Below are positions 1 to 9,068 of a stretch of 13,271 bases of DNA, one piece after another (the first letter of the stretch is position 1; each line of letters begins with the position of its first letter). Source of the DNA: Gonium pectorale (taxonomy: Eukaryota > Chlorophyta > Chlorophyceae > Chlamydomonadales > Volvocaceae). The translations under genes were made by a program, and so were the position numbers. The notes beneath the pieces are model-generated. The model was given only the letters and a program-made list of their open reading frames with translations. It was not told the DNA's origin and did not search any database. The DNA is taken from the NCBI GenBank assembly GCA_001584585.1, contig LSYV01000009.1, positions 787,468 through 800,738 on the forward strand. Direction: 5' to 3'.

Positions 1-178
1 CAGGCGCGCTTCCGGCCTTTAAGCACTGCGGTCACCATCCGTCCGGCAAACCTACAACCTGATCCACCGTTCGATTACGCCATCTCCAGACATACACCAG
101 ATTGCACACATGTGATTAACGCTGCGATATACGACGCTATCATGTAATACTATAACGATTTGGGTTACGCTCAGGTGC
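1..178. other. 3' flank of the LINE relic, no gene
   Basis: This stretch lies just beyond the stop codon (179-181) of the minus-strand LINE coding remnant, so it is where the element's 3' untranslated region would be. I see no poly(A) run, no short tandem tail and no coding signal that would mark its end. Confidence 0.3.
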
Positions 179-1170
179 TTACCCACAACTAAGCTTGCAC
201 AGTACGGCAAAACACACCGTGTCACCCTCCAGGTATGACAAAGGGTCCCCCATCCAGCTGGCATACCGGCACATCTTGACTCCCGTCTCGCCGCTAGGGA
301 AGTCGCGGGGTGCTCCAGTCACATGGGGCGGCCGCCACCGAGCATCAAGCCTGTCAGCAAAGCTATCCAATACTTTGCCAATAGGTATGAGCAACGACGC
401 GAAGTGTGTTACCCGCGCGCTACCCGTCAGTCCCTCGGGGGCCCGGATACCCGCGTCAGCAAGGAAGCGCAGTGCCCCTGCTGCCCAGCAATCAGCCACC
501 CCATCGACAGGCGCTAGCCTCAGGTCTGCCACGAAGGCCCGGTGGCACAGCGTATCGGGGCGCTCTACCATTCCGTTCCAGAACCGTAAGACGAGCTTAG
601 CCCAGTGGTACTGAGCGGCCTCTGCGCCAACTCACGGTAGAGCAGTGCTTGGGTAGGGGCGCGTGCTCCCACCACGGTTCGCATGTAGGCCCTCTGCGCC
701 TCAACCATGGGGTTCGTCATGGCACTTTCAAAAGACACATTGATGAAGTCGGGGCCCCACATCTGAGCCCCGTAAGAGAAAACCGGCGCTACTAGTGTCC
801 AAAACAAATCCATGCGCAATTTAGGGACGTGAATCTTATTCTCCCGACAGAAAGCAATGAGCGAATGCATGGCTCGCCTCCCAGACTTCAGGAGCTCTCC
901 CGTGCACCCGGTGAAGCGCCGCCCTGGCACGTACGTCAACCCCAGGTACTTAGCGGTCTCACCTTGAGTGCTGAGCCGCTGGCCACACAAAATGTACGGG
1001 GCGCTGCGGAGCGCAAACCGTCCCAACTGCACAGCACACGCCTCGGGCAGCCTGCTTCCGACAACCTCAGATACTTATGTTCCTTGCAATCGCGGAGGCT
1101 TTGCAGCGGGTGCAGAACTTGCAGCAATGGCAATGCCGACTCCTGCTGCATGTGGGGCTGGCATGAGGCG
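179..1170 (-). pseudogene. Decayed non-LTR (LINE-type) retrotransposon ORF, C-terminal part
   Basis: This is the C-terminal part of a LINE-type reverse transcriptase polyprotein. One frame is open from about 1074 to about 614 and contains the post-catalytic signature of LINE proteins: a KYLGL segment, then a basic helix region, then LFWTLVAPVFSYGAQMWGPDF-like residues (the L..LV.PV..YG...W pattern). Near 614 the reading jumps to a second frame, which continues as QYHWAKLVLRFWNGMVERPD and on to the TAA at 179-181; a single missing base explains the jump. Above 1074 there is an in-frame TAA, and only a blurred similarity can be followed to about 1170. The YADD catalytic box and the endonuclease are absent or unrecognisable. 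It is therefore a 5'-truncated, inactive copy. Assignment to the LINE class is fairly sure; the clade is not determined. Confidence 0.7.
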
Positions 1171-1179
1171 TGCAACCTG

Positions 1180-2187
1180 CCTGCGCCCCTTGGCTCTTTG
1201 CCGGAACCCTGCCTAGGCCTTTACCACCACGGCCGTCATCCAAGTGCCTGGCGACCGCAGCTGGGAAGCGGGCGAGCGGCACCTTGGCCTCCCTAAATCA
1301 GGTTCCACGACGTTCCTACGTTCGCAATGCTGCAGCTAGGCGTTTCCCCGTCCGACAGAAGATCATGGGGCAAGAGCTGGTCTGTGATCACGCCAACTGC
1401 AAGCACATGCGGGCAGTTACAGTTCCCCTTGACCCTCCACACATGCGCTTCGAACATGTCGGGCACAAGCGCGTAGGGCCCTTCAAGGGATCGGCCCCAC
1501 CTAAACCTTCTAGGAAAAAAGACAAGGGTTTGCAGCACAAACATGCACTGTCCCTGGCCCAAGAAGCTCCATGAATCAGCCGCCACGTGTTACTGAGGCA
1601 GCATGCAAAGCGCAACGGCAACTCTGCACAGTCTCTCCACACATGTACAGACCCTATCGTACTGTGGTCACTGCTGCTTGGCGCCATGAGCACGTCTTGT
1701 CACTTGTACGACATACCGGACACATTCGTGCCGCCACAGACCTCCACAACTGCTGATTGCAGCAACTCGTACAAGACAGGGGCTACGCGGCTACCCGCGT
1801 CTAGCCCCACGGACATGCACCCTCTCCCGCACGTCCAGACCCTGACGCAGACTGTACAGCACACCTTGTTGCTCATTGTCCCAAATAGCTAGCCCGCGCA
1901 CAAGAGAAGTCAAGCTCGACCCCGCCCCTTGCGCGCGCATGCCCTACATGCTTCGTCATCGCCTAGGCGCCACTCTGGTGGCCATACCGTTTCATTTTGT
2001 CACCTCCTGCACCTGCTGTCCCCGTGCTACCCATCATTCGAGCGCTGCCAGCTCACCCGGCCCACCAACACAGCGCAACTTGAAGGCCGTTGCCCGAACC
2101 GGTCCAGGTCGGGACTGCACCCAGCAACTGTACAGACGCCTTCTAGGCCCCGCTGTTTAAGACCGGCAGCGTGTGCAGTATGCCGAT
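1180..2187. other. Intergenic stretch between LINE relic and minD, includes probable minD 3' UTR
   Basis: No gene can be supported here. Open frames are short, overlap on both strands and resemble no family I know. The lower half may be transcribed as the 3' UTR of minD, since the nearest TGTAA-type signal on the minus strand is at 1417-1421. A plus-strand reading from an ATG at 1364 has a zinc-finger-like spacing and is discussed in the findings. Confidence 0.4.
1417..1421 (-). terminator. Candidate TGTAA polyadenylation signal for minD
   Basis: The minus strand reads TGTAA here, the polyadenylation signal used by volvocine green algae. It is the first such pentamer I found downstream of the minD stop, about 770 nt away, which would give a long but not unusual algal 3' UTR. 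A pentamer can occur by chance, so this is an inference from position. Confidence 0.3.
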
Positions 2188-5100
2188 TTAGCTGCCGAAC
2201 ATCTCGCCTATCTTCTGGAAGAGGCCCTTATGCGGGTTGTTCAGGTCCACGAAGTAGTCCTGCTTGCCGATCAGGCGACGGGCGGCGTTCTCAAACGCAA
2301 TGCCGCTGAGCGAGAGCTGCTTCTGCAGCACCAGCGGCTCGCCGCGATTGGTGGAGATGATGACCTGAGTGGAGTGGGGATGGGGTGGGGGCAACCAGGG
2401 GACCATACCGCGTCCGTACGCGAGTCATTGAGCGCAAACAGGAAGAGAACGACAGGGTCCATCGCAAACCGTTACACACGTCCGTACCATCCTCCCAAGC
2501 TGACTGATTGGGTCTCAGGGCTGCCACCGTCGCGTTGCCATGGCTAACAAGTAATACTGTTGCCGACACCGCTGCAAAACACTTTGGTGTGGCCCCAAGA
2601 AACGTGTCCCAGCCCCGAAAGGTTGAAACACCACTCGCTCGCTGGCTAGTGAGCGCACGATCTGGGTGGGTGCTCCCCCACCTGCGGGTCCTCGGGGATG
2701 GCGCCCAGCAGCGGGATGCCCAGCATCTCCTGTACGTCCTTGACCGACATCATGTCGTTCTGCCGGGGGAGGGCGGAGATGAGCGTGAGGGGATGGGGAT
2801 GCGGGTGAGGGGATGGGATACGATCAGGGTGAGAGGTTGGGCCGGGTTCTCGTGAGCTCGCGAGAGGTGTGGTTGCACTTCTTCCCATGAGGTGCGGTTT
2901 GGTGAGGCGCGCGTGGGCGGGAGGCGAGGGTGCAAGGGGATGATGTGGAGGCGTGATGTGCAGTCCGCGACGCATGCGGTACCGCACGGACAGCCCCATG
3001 CCGGAATTATACTGGCTGGGCAGTGCACATCACCGTCCACTGCAGGAATCGACCACGGCAGAAAAAGACATTGGGTCACAAAACGCCGCAGTGCCCCTTT
3101 TTTGTTACACAATGACTGCCGGGTGACGCCCCGGGTCCGCCCCGCCCCGCCCGCGCACCTTCTGGATCATGTCCGGGCGCACCCGGTTGACCAGCAGCTT
3201 GACGTTGTAGATGCCGTTGGCCTCCAGCAGGCCGGCAACGCGGTCCGCGTCGCTGCGGGAGCAGAGGAGGGTTACGCATTAGGGGTTGCGGTCACACGCC
3301 TCGCTCGGTGCGTCCCGCGAACCCGTTTGAAGAGGGCTGGCTCCACAAGGCCCACGGGGAGGGGCTTCTCGCAGCCTGAACGCGCGTGCTCTGCGGTCGA
3401 CTTGCGAACATGCCCCGACAGGCGCGTTCCCCGATCCGCGACCCTTTGTGTGGTGTTGGCAGCAGTCAAGGCATGGTGCCGTCTACGCGTCGCTGCAAGC
3501 TGGTCCTCCGCCGTCACGAGCCGTGTCCCGCTGGCGCCCCTCCCCTCCCCCGACACCCAGATGGCGCCCCCCCAGTCCACAGCTGGCGGCCTCACCGGAT
3601 GGACGTGATCTCGGGCGTTGTGACGATGAGCGCCTCCTTGGCCGGTGAGATGGCGTTGATGAAGCCGACGTCGATGCCGGCGGGGCAGTCCAGCAGGATA
3701 AACTGGTAGCCCAGCGCGATGATGGCCTCGCACAGCTGCACCATGTGCGCGCGGGTCACGTTGTACCTGTACGGTAGTACCGCAGTACGACAGCGGGCGG
3801 GAGGGTGCGGGCACAGATGGGGAGAGGCGCTCGATGACGCGCATGGAGCGTTCGGGTCGGGGTTGGGCGCACATGGGCGTGCCCTTGCGACGAGGAAAGC
3901 GCAGGTGAGCAGTGGCGCCGTGTTCAGGCGGTTTCCAGGGTGAGATGGAGGAAGCGGGCCAGGTCAGTGTCCTCTAGCTGCATCGCGCACATGCACTCCT
4001 TGAACATAGCCGCGGGAAGATGATGCCATGTAACAACTGTGACATCACGTGAGTGCCAGAGTGGCAGAGCCCATCCACCAGCATTTTGGAGGTTAGGAGC
4101 GGGCGGCTCCTGAGACAGCCGCCCGCAGTCGTCGCCGGGCAACATCGCCCAGCTGCTCAGGACAAAATCCTAATGGCCATTGCTTGACACACAACTATCA
4201 ACTAACAACTAACAGGCACCCCATGCCTGCCAGCGTCCTCGGTACCCACGGCCGTGCCGTACCGTTGGCGGTTGCGGCTCATGGAGAGGAGCGAGAGGTT
4301 CTTCCAGCGCTTGTCCCGAATGAGCGCCTGGTCGAGGCGGCACTCGCCGTCTAGGATGTCAATGGCGGTGTAGAGGATGCGGTTTTCGAGGCCCAGCAAC
4401 AAGTCCAGGTTCCTGCGCGAGCATGCGCGAAAAGGGTGTGCTGGTGTCGGTCGGGCGCATATCTGCGTGAAATGCTAGCCCTGGAACGCGGAGCAAGTGC
4501 CCACAAGGGACCGTTGTTGACGATGCGCGAAACAACAGGCCGTGCACGGTGCGGGCGTGTGTGATCCTTCATGTTAAAAGAAAGTGCCTGGTTGAAAGGG
4601 CGCCAGCGGGTCGGTGCAAGGAACACGGCATCGGCTGAGCCCATGCTGTCGGTGCCGAGGGTTCCCCACCTGAGACCAATGTCCGCGTCAATCAAGCAGA
4701 CCTGCAATGGTAATGCAGGGACACGCAATGCGTCGGTGGAGGGACTCTTGGGCCTAGGACCCAATGGGTTCGTGGGCAACAAAGCAAACGCGAGAAACGG
4801 GCCTTCCACGCATCTGAAACATCCTCCCTCTCGTCCCCCGCAGTTGACCAGGTCAAGGGCAGGGTATACGTCGCGGCAAGCAACTGTGATGCACCCTTGC
4901 ACGAGCTCCTGTTACCTTGTACCCAAGGCGCGCAATGCTCATGCCGAGGTTGGCCGACGTGGTGGTTTTCCCGACGCCACCCTTGCCGGACGTGACCACG
5001 ATGATTCGTGCCTCCGTCATGTCGCTAGCAGCCGCTGCCATGCCCTCGTCATCCGATGACCGGACCAGGACACGCTGCCCGCGGTGGTGGGGGTTAGAGA

Positions 5101-5436
5101 CTGGCTGGTGCGACGAACACCGCCAGCTGCAGGAGGCCGGCCCCTGCGCCTGCACGGGTTTGCGTGGGTCCCCCAAGTGCCATCATGAAACTGATCCCGG
5201 TGATTCCGCGTAGTCGCGGACTCTTTCCAGCGCACGTTCATTCTTACCGGCCCTGCGCTAGGCGACCGCGCATGCACCGGTCCAACCCTGCGAGGAGCAC
5301 GTTGACGGGCCCGAATAAGCCATATTGAGAATGAATATCCAGCGTAATTCGATAGATACCTGGCTCGTTGCCATGGAGCTGCAGGCACGCCCGGCTGGCG
5401 TCGCAGCTGTTGCCGCGTAGCGTCGACCGTCTGCAT
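2188..5436 (-). CDS. minD: Septum-site-determining protein MinD, plastid-targeted, 8 exons
   Basis: A ParA/MinD-family ATPase that with MinE positions the chloroplast division ring. Exons (minus strand): 5248-5436, 4916-5074, 4670-4701, 4263-4412, 3596-3766, 3159-3252, 2682-2759, 2188-2364. All seven junctions use GT...AG and join in phase, giving 349 aa. Residues 1 to about 70 are Arg/Ala/Ser-rich and fit a transit peptide. The deviant Walker A is at 93-101 (GKGGVGKTT, signature Lys94, Lys99). The switch region with Asp121/Asp123 reads IDADIGLRNLD, and Walker B is at 199-209 (Asp203, FILLDCPAGID). The body follows plant MinD throughout (LLLGLEN, CRLDQALIRDKRW, DADRV.GLLE, MMSV.DVQEMLG, STNRGEPLVL). 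The last 14 residues (HKGLFQKIGEMFGS) form the amphipathic membrane-targeting helix. No catalytic residue is missing. The body is certain; the first exon is the weakest point. Confidence 0.93.
2785..2817. repeat. Short G-rich direct repeat in minD intron 6
   Basis: The 13-mer GTGAGGGGATGGG occurs at 2785-2797 and 2805-2817, within a longer G-rich stretch (about 2764-2845) of intron 6 (2760-3158). On the transcribed strand it is a C-rich tract directly upstream of the acceptor of exon 7, so it may simply serve as the pyrimidine tract. Confidence 0.6.
5248..5436 (-). other. minD: minD exon 1: predicted chloroplast transit peptide
   Basis: The ATG at 5434-5436 opens 63 codons that end at a strong donor (CCG then GTAAGA). 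They join in phase 0 to the acceptor at 5074/5075, which is preceded by a CTAAC-like branch sequence and a C-rich tract. The peptide is rich in Arg, Ala, Gln and Pro with almost no acidic residues, as expected for a plastid transit peptide. The following residues RVLVR-SS resemble an algal processing site. The nearest rival is a donor at 5359 (CAG then GTATCT). It also gives phase 0, but its frame has only a five-residue start from an ATG at 5374, and no other ATG upstream. Exon 1 is inferred without transcript evidence. Confidence 0.6.
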
Positions 5437-5813
5437 TGCTGCCTGCGAGCTCGCCGAGCTTCAAGCTGCTGGCTGGTGTGCTTCTGTGCTAGAGTGGGGC
5501 TAAGGCGGGGGAATAGAAGTTTGACGCGAACTCTAGGACGAACGCAACGGCAGGCTTAGCTTCCAGTGATCAAGGTATGCAAAGTCTGATACTAGCGGTA
5601 TACTGCTGCGGCAGCAGGCCAGGGCCGGCCGTGGACGGGGTCGGTCTGATTCAAGTTGCGCGCCATTTGAGCCAGGTTCGTACGGTGCCCCGGAACCTCC
5701 CATTTGGCCGGGGTTTGATCCGCCTGCAACGTTACGCGTGCTTGGTCGGTGTACAAGAAGCAATTGATGGCTGCTAGTTGCTGACTGGCAACTGTCAAGT
5801 GTCTGAGCAAAAG

Positions 5814-5841
5814 CCAGTGTGGCCAGTGTGGCGCAGTGTGG
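5814..5841. repeat. Small tandem repeat, three CAGTGTGG units
   Basis: Units CCAGTGTGG, CCAGTGTGG and CGCAGTGTGG follow each other directly, followed by a CGCAG remnant. This is an ordinary short tandem duplication in intergenic DNA. Confidence 0.65.
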
Positions 5842-6352
5842 CGCAGAACAGAAGGACCTGAGAATTCATGCTGTCCATACACAATACGACCCTACGTATG
5901 TATAGGGTGTCCGCATCGTGACACGGAGCAACTGCAACGTAGAGGGATACGGGGTGGCAAAACATTTAAGATAGTGAGGGGACTATGGTATTGCCCCCCT
6001 CCCCCGCCGTCTGGTGCGGTCAACCGGGGGCGCCTGGCATGCGGGAAGTGAACCCCCCATGGCCGTTTAGCTTCAGGAAGGCGCTCGCTGATTCAGGGGC
6101 ACCTAGTGATAATAAGCAAAATTCACTTGCTCTGCTGCTTTGTCGCGTACAAGTCCAAGCCGGAGGTTGTATGCACTCTTCCCCTCCCGGACGTTTGACA
6201 TGCCCCGTGCTTTGTGATGTGGCAACGCGGGAGAGGATTATGATAAGGGAGGGCTCCCTTCCCCCTTTCCGGACTCATGGGGTCAAGGATAGTGCTCCGT
6301 GGGGGCGCGGGCAGCCCTGAAGGCGACGCCTCCCGAAATACTGGACGCAGAA

Positions 6353-6374
6353 ACATACAGGGAACATACAGGGA
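6353..6374. repeat. Tandem 11-mer, two copies
   Basis: The 11-mer ACATACAGGGA is perfectly duplicated head to tail. No coding or regulatory context is visible around it. Confidence 0.7.
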
Positions 6375-6609
6375 CACATGCACCCGAAGGTGTGACGCGT
6401 TATCAGTAGCGCGCCTGGGTGCAAGGCATGACGGGCGGCTTCGGCACAGCGACCAAGGGGGGCGCCCCCTGAAGAGCCCTCCGCTGGCGCTGGTGCAGCC
6501 TCAGGAATAACGGACGCCGGGTACCGCCGGATGCTCTTAGCGCAACAGAAATGCCAACCGCACAGGTGCGCGCGAACAATTGGCGAGCACTGAGCCTCGC
6601 ATACACACA

Positions 6610-6966
6610 TCACCGCGGTCCGGCCTCACGGCCATGAGCCGAGTTGTGGGAAAGGCATTCGGGCACTCTGAAAGTTGCGTTTGACCCCACGTGGCTATCG
6701 TACTGCCGGTCCACCCAACGCCCTACATGCATGAAGTTGTAACCGGCGCAACCCTTGGCGTGCGTATGGTGAGTCTCACGCTTGGCCACCGGGTTCCTTA
6801 CGGCAATAAACTGCGCCGTACGGAAGCGCGGGCCAGGACCTAGCGACACCGACTGTACATAGAGGGGATGGCCTTGGCTTGTGACATAACCTGTGGCACC
6901 TTGAATTTCGTTTGCTACGGCGCAGGGGAGCGCAGGGCGCAGCGCTCCCCTGCTACGGCACGCCAT
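6610..6966 (-). CDS. Unidentified ORF, about 118 residues, possibly a relic
   Basis: An uninterrupted minus-strand frame from the ATG at 6964-6966 to the stop at 6610. I do not recognise the protein. It starts Arg/Ala-rich, then has a protein-like middle (GATGYVTSQGHPLYVQS, RFRTAQFIAVRNP) and a His/Tyr/Trp-containing part (YNFMHVGRWVDRQYDSHV). Residue use is less biased toward Ala/Gly/Pro than the antisense shadow frames in this window, which is the main reason to list it. No signal peptide, membrane segment or catalytic motif is evident. A 12-bp hairpin sits inside its first codons. It could be a transposon or virus fragment, an exon of a larger gene, or a chance ORF. Confidence 0.25.
   Translation of the reverse strand: MACRSRGALRPALPCAVANEIQGATGYVTSQGHPLYVQSVSLGPGPRFRTAQFIAVRNPVAKRETHHTHAKGCAGYNFMHVGRWVDRQYDSHVGSNATFRVPECLSHNSAHGREAGPR
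6922..6953. repeat. 12-bp perfect inverted repeat with 8-nt loop
   Basis: The left arm GCAGGGGAGCGC (6922-6933) and right arm GCGCTCCCCTGC (6942-6953) are exact reverse complements around the loop AGGGCGCA. The 9-mer TGCTACGGC is directly repeated on both sides (6913-6921 and 6951-6959, the second overlapping the right arm). The structure could be a small hairpin insertion flanked by a duplication, or a folded 5' leader of the adjacent ORF. Confidence 0.75.
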
Positions 6967-7336
6967 CACCAGGCGTCAGGGCATGGCCCCGTGCCTACAG
7001 GGACTCCAAGGACCCCCCAATATGGAAAGCGCTCTTTGCATTAGCCATGTCGCCATGTAGGTGCGGCCGCACGAGCCGCACAAGCACTGATGCAACCCTC
7101 TCCCAACCCTGCGGTCCCCAGCAGTGGGCGAGTAGTCGTCGAGCAGGACTCATACCCCACGACCGTCCCTGTCCCCCTACAGCCCCGCATTCGCTGGCCT
7201 TCCGTTGCAGTGATCGGATTTGACAGCGTGGCCATCCGATCGGATTTCGCCGTTGGCAACTACATGGCCGGCATTCCGGCATACAGGAGGGGTCGTAGCA
7301 AAGGCCTCCGTCCCCTGGAAGGGGACCGGCCCCGCC

Positions 7337-7425
7337 CCTCCTCCTTTCAAAGGTTACAAAGGTTCCACGTCACCTTTGACGGGGTACATGTAAACGGTGT
7401 GACCTTCGTATCCTCCTCCTTTCAA
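7337..7425. repeat. Direct repeat of a 14-mer pyrimidine motif
   Basis: CCTCCTCCTTTCAA occurs at 7337-7350 and again at 7412-7425, 75 nt apart. Between the copies is a near-tandem AAAGGTTAC/AAAGGTTCC. The spacing resembles two diverged copies of a roughly 75-nt unit, but the rest of the unit is not well conserved. Confidence 0.55.
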
Positions 7426-7454
7426 GCGGCAGTCTCACAATTCTGAAAAACACA

Positions 7455-7537
7455 CCCACACACAACCGACACGCATGCTTGCAGCATGTTCACAAGCACG
7501 CACGCATATTCGCACGACGTAACCCACACACAACCGA
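7455..7537. repeat. Direct repeat of a 15-mer
   Basis: CCCACACACAACCGA occurs at 7455-7469 and 7523-7537, 68 nt apart. It lies immediately after the previous repeat pair and has similar spacing, so the two may belong to one decayed repetitive element. Confidence 0.6.
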
Positions 7538-8595
7538 GAGGGTCGGTAGAGGGGGGTATAAGGTGTTTTCGGCCGACGGTCTCTTGGTGCAATGATTTCA
7601 CTAGGTATCCCAAATCACTGTACAGCTTTTCCGTTTCGGGGTCTGGCTGCCGTTGGAGGTGGGTGGCGTTATTAGTTGTCACAGAGCTTTCGGACCGGCA
7701 GGGTCCGTACCCCGGGGTCCTGTAGCAATCTTAGCTTCTTTCTTAGTCGGATTCTTTCCTGCTTGCTTACTTTTCGCATAGCCTGCACATGCGTTCACTT
7801 ACAGCTGATACCAGCACAGAGTTGTACCCGCTTGTGGCTGCCGGTTGGCACACACGGAAAGACGTGGCCTTCTCCCTCTGCAACACCCGACCCGAGGCAA
7901 CACTCTGCCGGCTCTCTAGGCGCCTGCGAGCGAGGCTACTCTCTCGAGGTGCAATTTGTGGGATATGCGCTCAGGAATGTTATGAAACTGTCAAAACACC
8001 GTCGCTGGCGCTTGTGAAGCTGGTATGTCGGGGCGTAATAGATGCCGTTATGTAGTACCGCCACGCCTGTGAGTGTGTGTGTGTGCGCTGGTTCTGGAGC
8101 GTATACGGCATGTGGCATGCTACTGGCCGTGCGGTGTGCTCCCTCTCTTCGCCTTCCTTCTTCGCCCCTCTTGCTCTTCTGCCATCTCTTTCCGTTATAC
8201 TGGTAGTGAACACCATGAAACGTTGGCCTCGTTCCGCTTCCGCAGCCTCGACATGTAGTGGTCCTCGGTTCGCTCGGTTGGCAGCCTGATCGTTCCCAGA
8301 TTCCCAGATTGTCCTGTGTTTCAACCCTTTCGTGAGGCGCCGAGCTGAGCAAGCCGTGCCACAGCATGTACTATCGTATGACAGGGAGAACGGATAATGT
8401 ACGGCTAGTAACTACCACCTCGACGTGAATCGGCGGGCAGTGACGGAGCTGAGAGTGTGGTAGGCCCGGAGGAGTGCACACTGCGCAGCCCATCAACCAC
8501 AAACGCAGCGTCGTTGGCACACCCTGTCTCCGGAGTCACCCCTGTCGAAACGCACGGGGTGCAGTGGGATCCAGTAGGATCCATCTTCGGGCCCA

Positions 8596-9068
8596 TTAGG
8601 CATGCACATCCAGGAGTGCGACCCCCTGTAGCGGGTATTGTGAGGCACGTCCCGCCGTACGCACGTAGTCGTTGATGTACACGACAATGTTCGATGCCTT
8701 CACGTCGAGGATAACATCGGGCTTTACCTTGTCGGCTGCACCTCCTACATGGTAGTCCGGCGCGCGAGGCCGGATAATCTCAGGGTGGCGGATGTGCGCC
8801 TGTGGGTCTGTCGTCTGTACCCTTCTCGGGAGCGTATCCGTAGGTAGCGAAGCTATATTTTACAGGCGCATCTTCTCTCACGGGTTGTATCAAAGGCAAT
8901 CGGGCGAAGCCAACTGCATCCGCGCACAAGTCGTGTCTCGGAGCGCCTGCCGTACTTGTACCACGGCGCGTATCTATCTACCAGCCTGGCTAGCACCAGG
9001 TCCAACAGCGCAGAGGCGTCTACAGCCGACGAGAACAAGGACAGCATACGGATGAAGGGGAAGATATC
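8596..9068 (-). pseudogene. Degraded unidentified coding stretch with two frameshifts
   Basis: Three consecutive minus-strand frame segments read as one protein-like chain of about 155 residues. Segment one (9068 to about 8921) contains SAVDASALLDLVLARLVDRY and APWYKYGRRSETRLVRG. Segment two (to about 8787) contains DAVGFARLPLIQPVRED and YSFATYGYAPEKGTDDR. Segment three (to the stop at 8596-8598) contains EIIRPRAPDYHVGG, KPDVILDVKASNIVVYIND and YVRTAGRASQYPLQGVALLD. Each switch coincides with the previous frame degrading or hitting a stop, as in a decayed gene. I do not recognise the family. It may continue upstream past 9068 and downstream past 8596, where the frames break repeatedly. A mobile-element or viral origin is possible but unproven, and a chance appearance is not excluded. 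Confidence 0.4.

Larger units (their letters stand above)
5437..6609. other. Intergenic stretch upstream of minD
   Basis: No gene can be supported. The minD promoter and 5' UTR must lie at its left end, but I see no convincing TATA box at a sensible distance. Two small tandem repeats are present: CCAGTGTGG-type units at 5814-5841 and an 11-mer pair (ACATACAGGGA) at 6353-6374. Base composition is visibly less GC-rich than the gene on the right of the window. Confidence 0.4.
6967..8595. other. Intergenic stretch with repeats, no supported gene
   Basis: Several overlapping frames on both strands (for example plus 7789-8055 and minus 7936-8367) look weakly protein-like, but none matches a family I know and they exclude one another. 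Direct repeats lie at 7337-7537. A (GT)n-like run is near 8070-8085, a pyrimidine-rich tract at about 8140-8190, and an 8-mer tandem (TTCCCAGA) at 8293-8308. Confidence 0.35.

Noticed and set aside
3272..3874. 200-codon minus-strand frame across minD exon 5
   Set aside because: It overlaps the correct MinD exon in another frame and continues through two introns; the translation is Arg/Pro/His-rich shadow.
3924..4145. Possible extra minD exon in the longest intron (residues such as MQLEDTDLARFLHL)
   Set aside because: MinD homologues have no sequence between the RNRQR and YNVTR blocks, and the exons at 4263 and 3766 already join in phase.
5258..5464. Alternative minD first exon ending at the donor at 5359
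   Set aside because: It is in phase, but its only ATG leaves a five-residue leader before the P-loop exon, so the 5248-5436 exon explains plastid targeting better. Kept as a possible isoform.
7789..8055. 88-codon plus-strand ORF with an ATG start
   Set aside because: It overlaps an equally plausible minus-strand frame, has no recognisable motif, and its length is expected by chance in this sequence.
8640..8740. Resemblance of DVKASNIVV to a protein-kinase catalytic loop or to the DNA-ligase VKA segment
   Set aside because: The kinase HRD is missing, no DFG-like motif follows, and the ligase KG..LRFPR motif is not found downstream. The match is too short to name a family.
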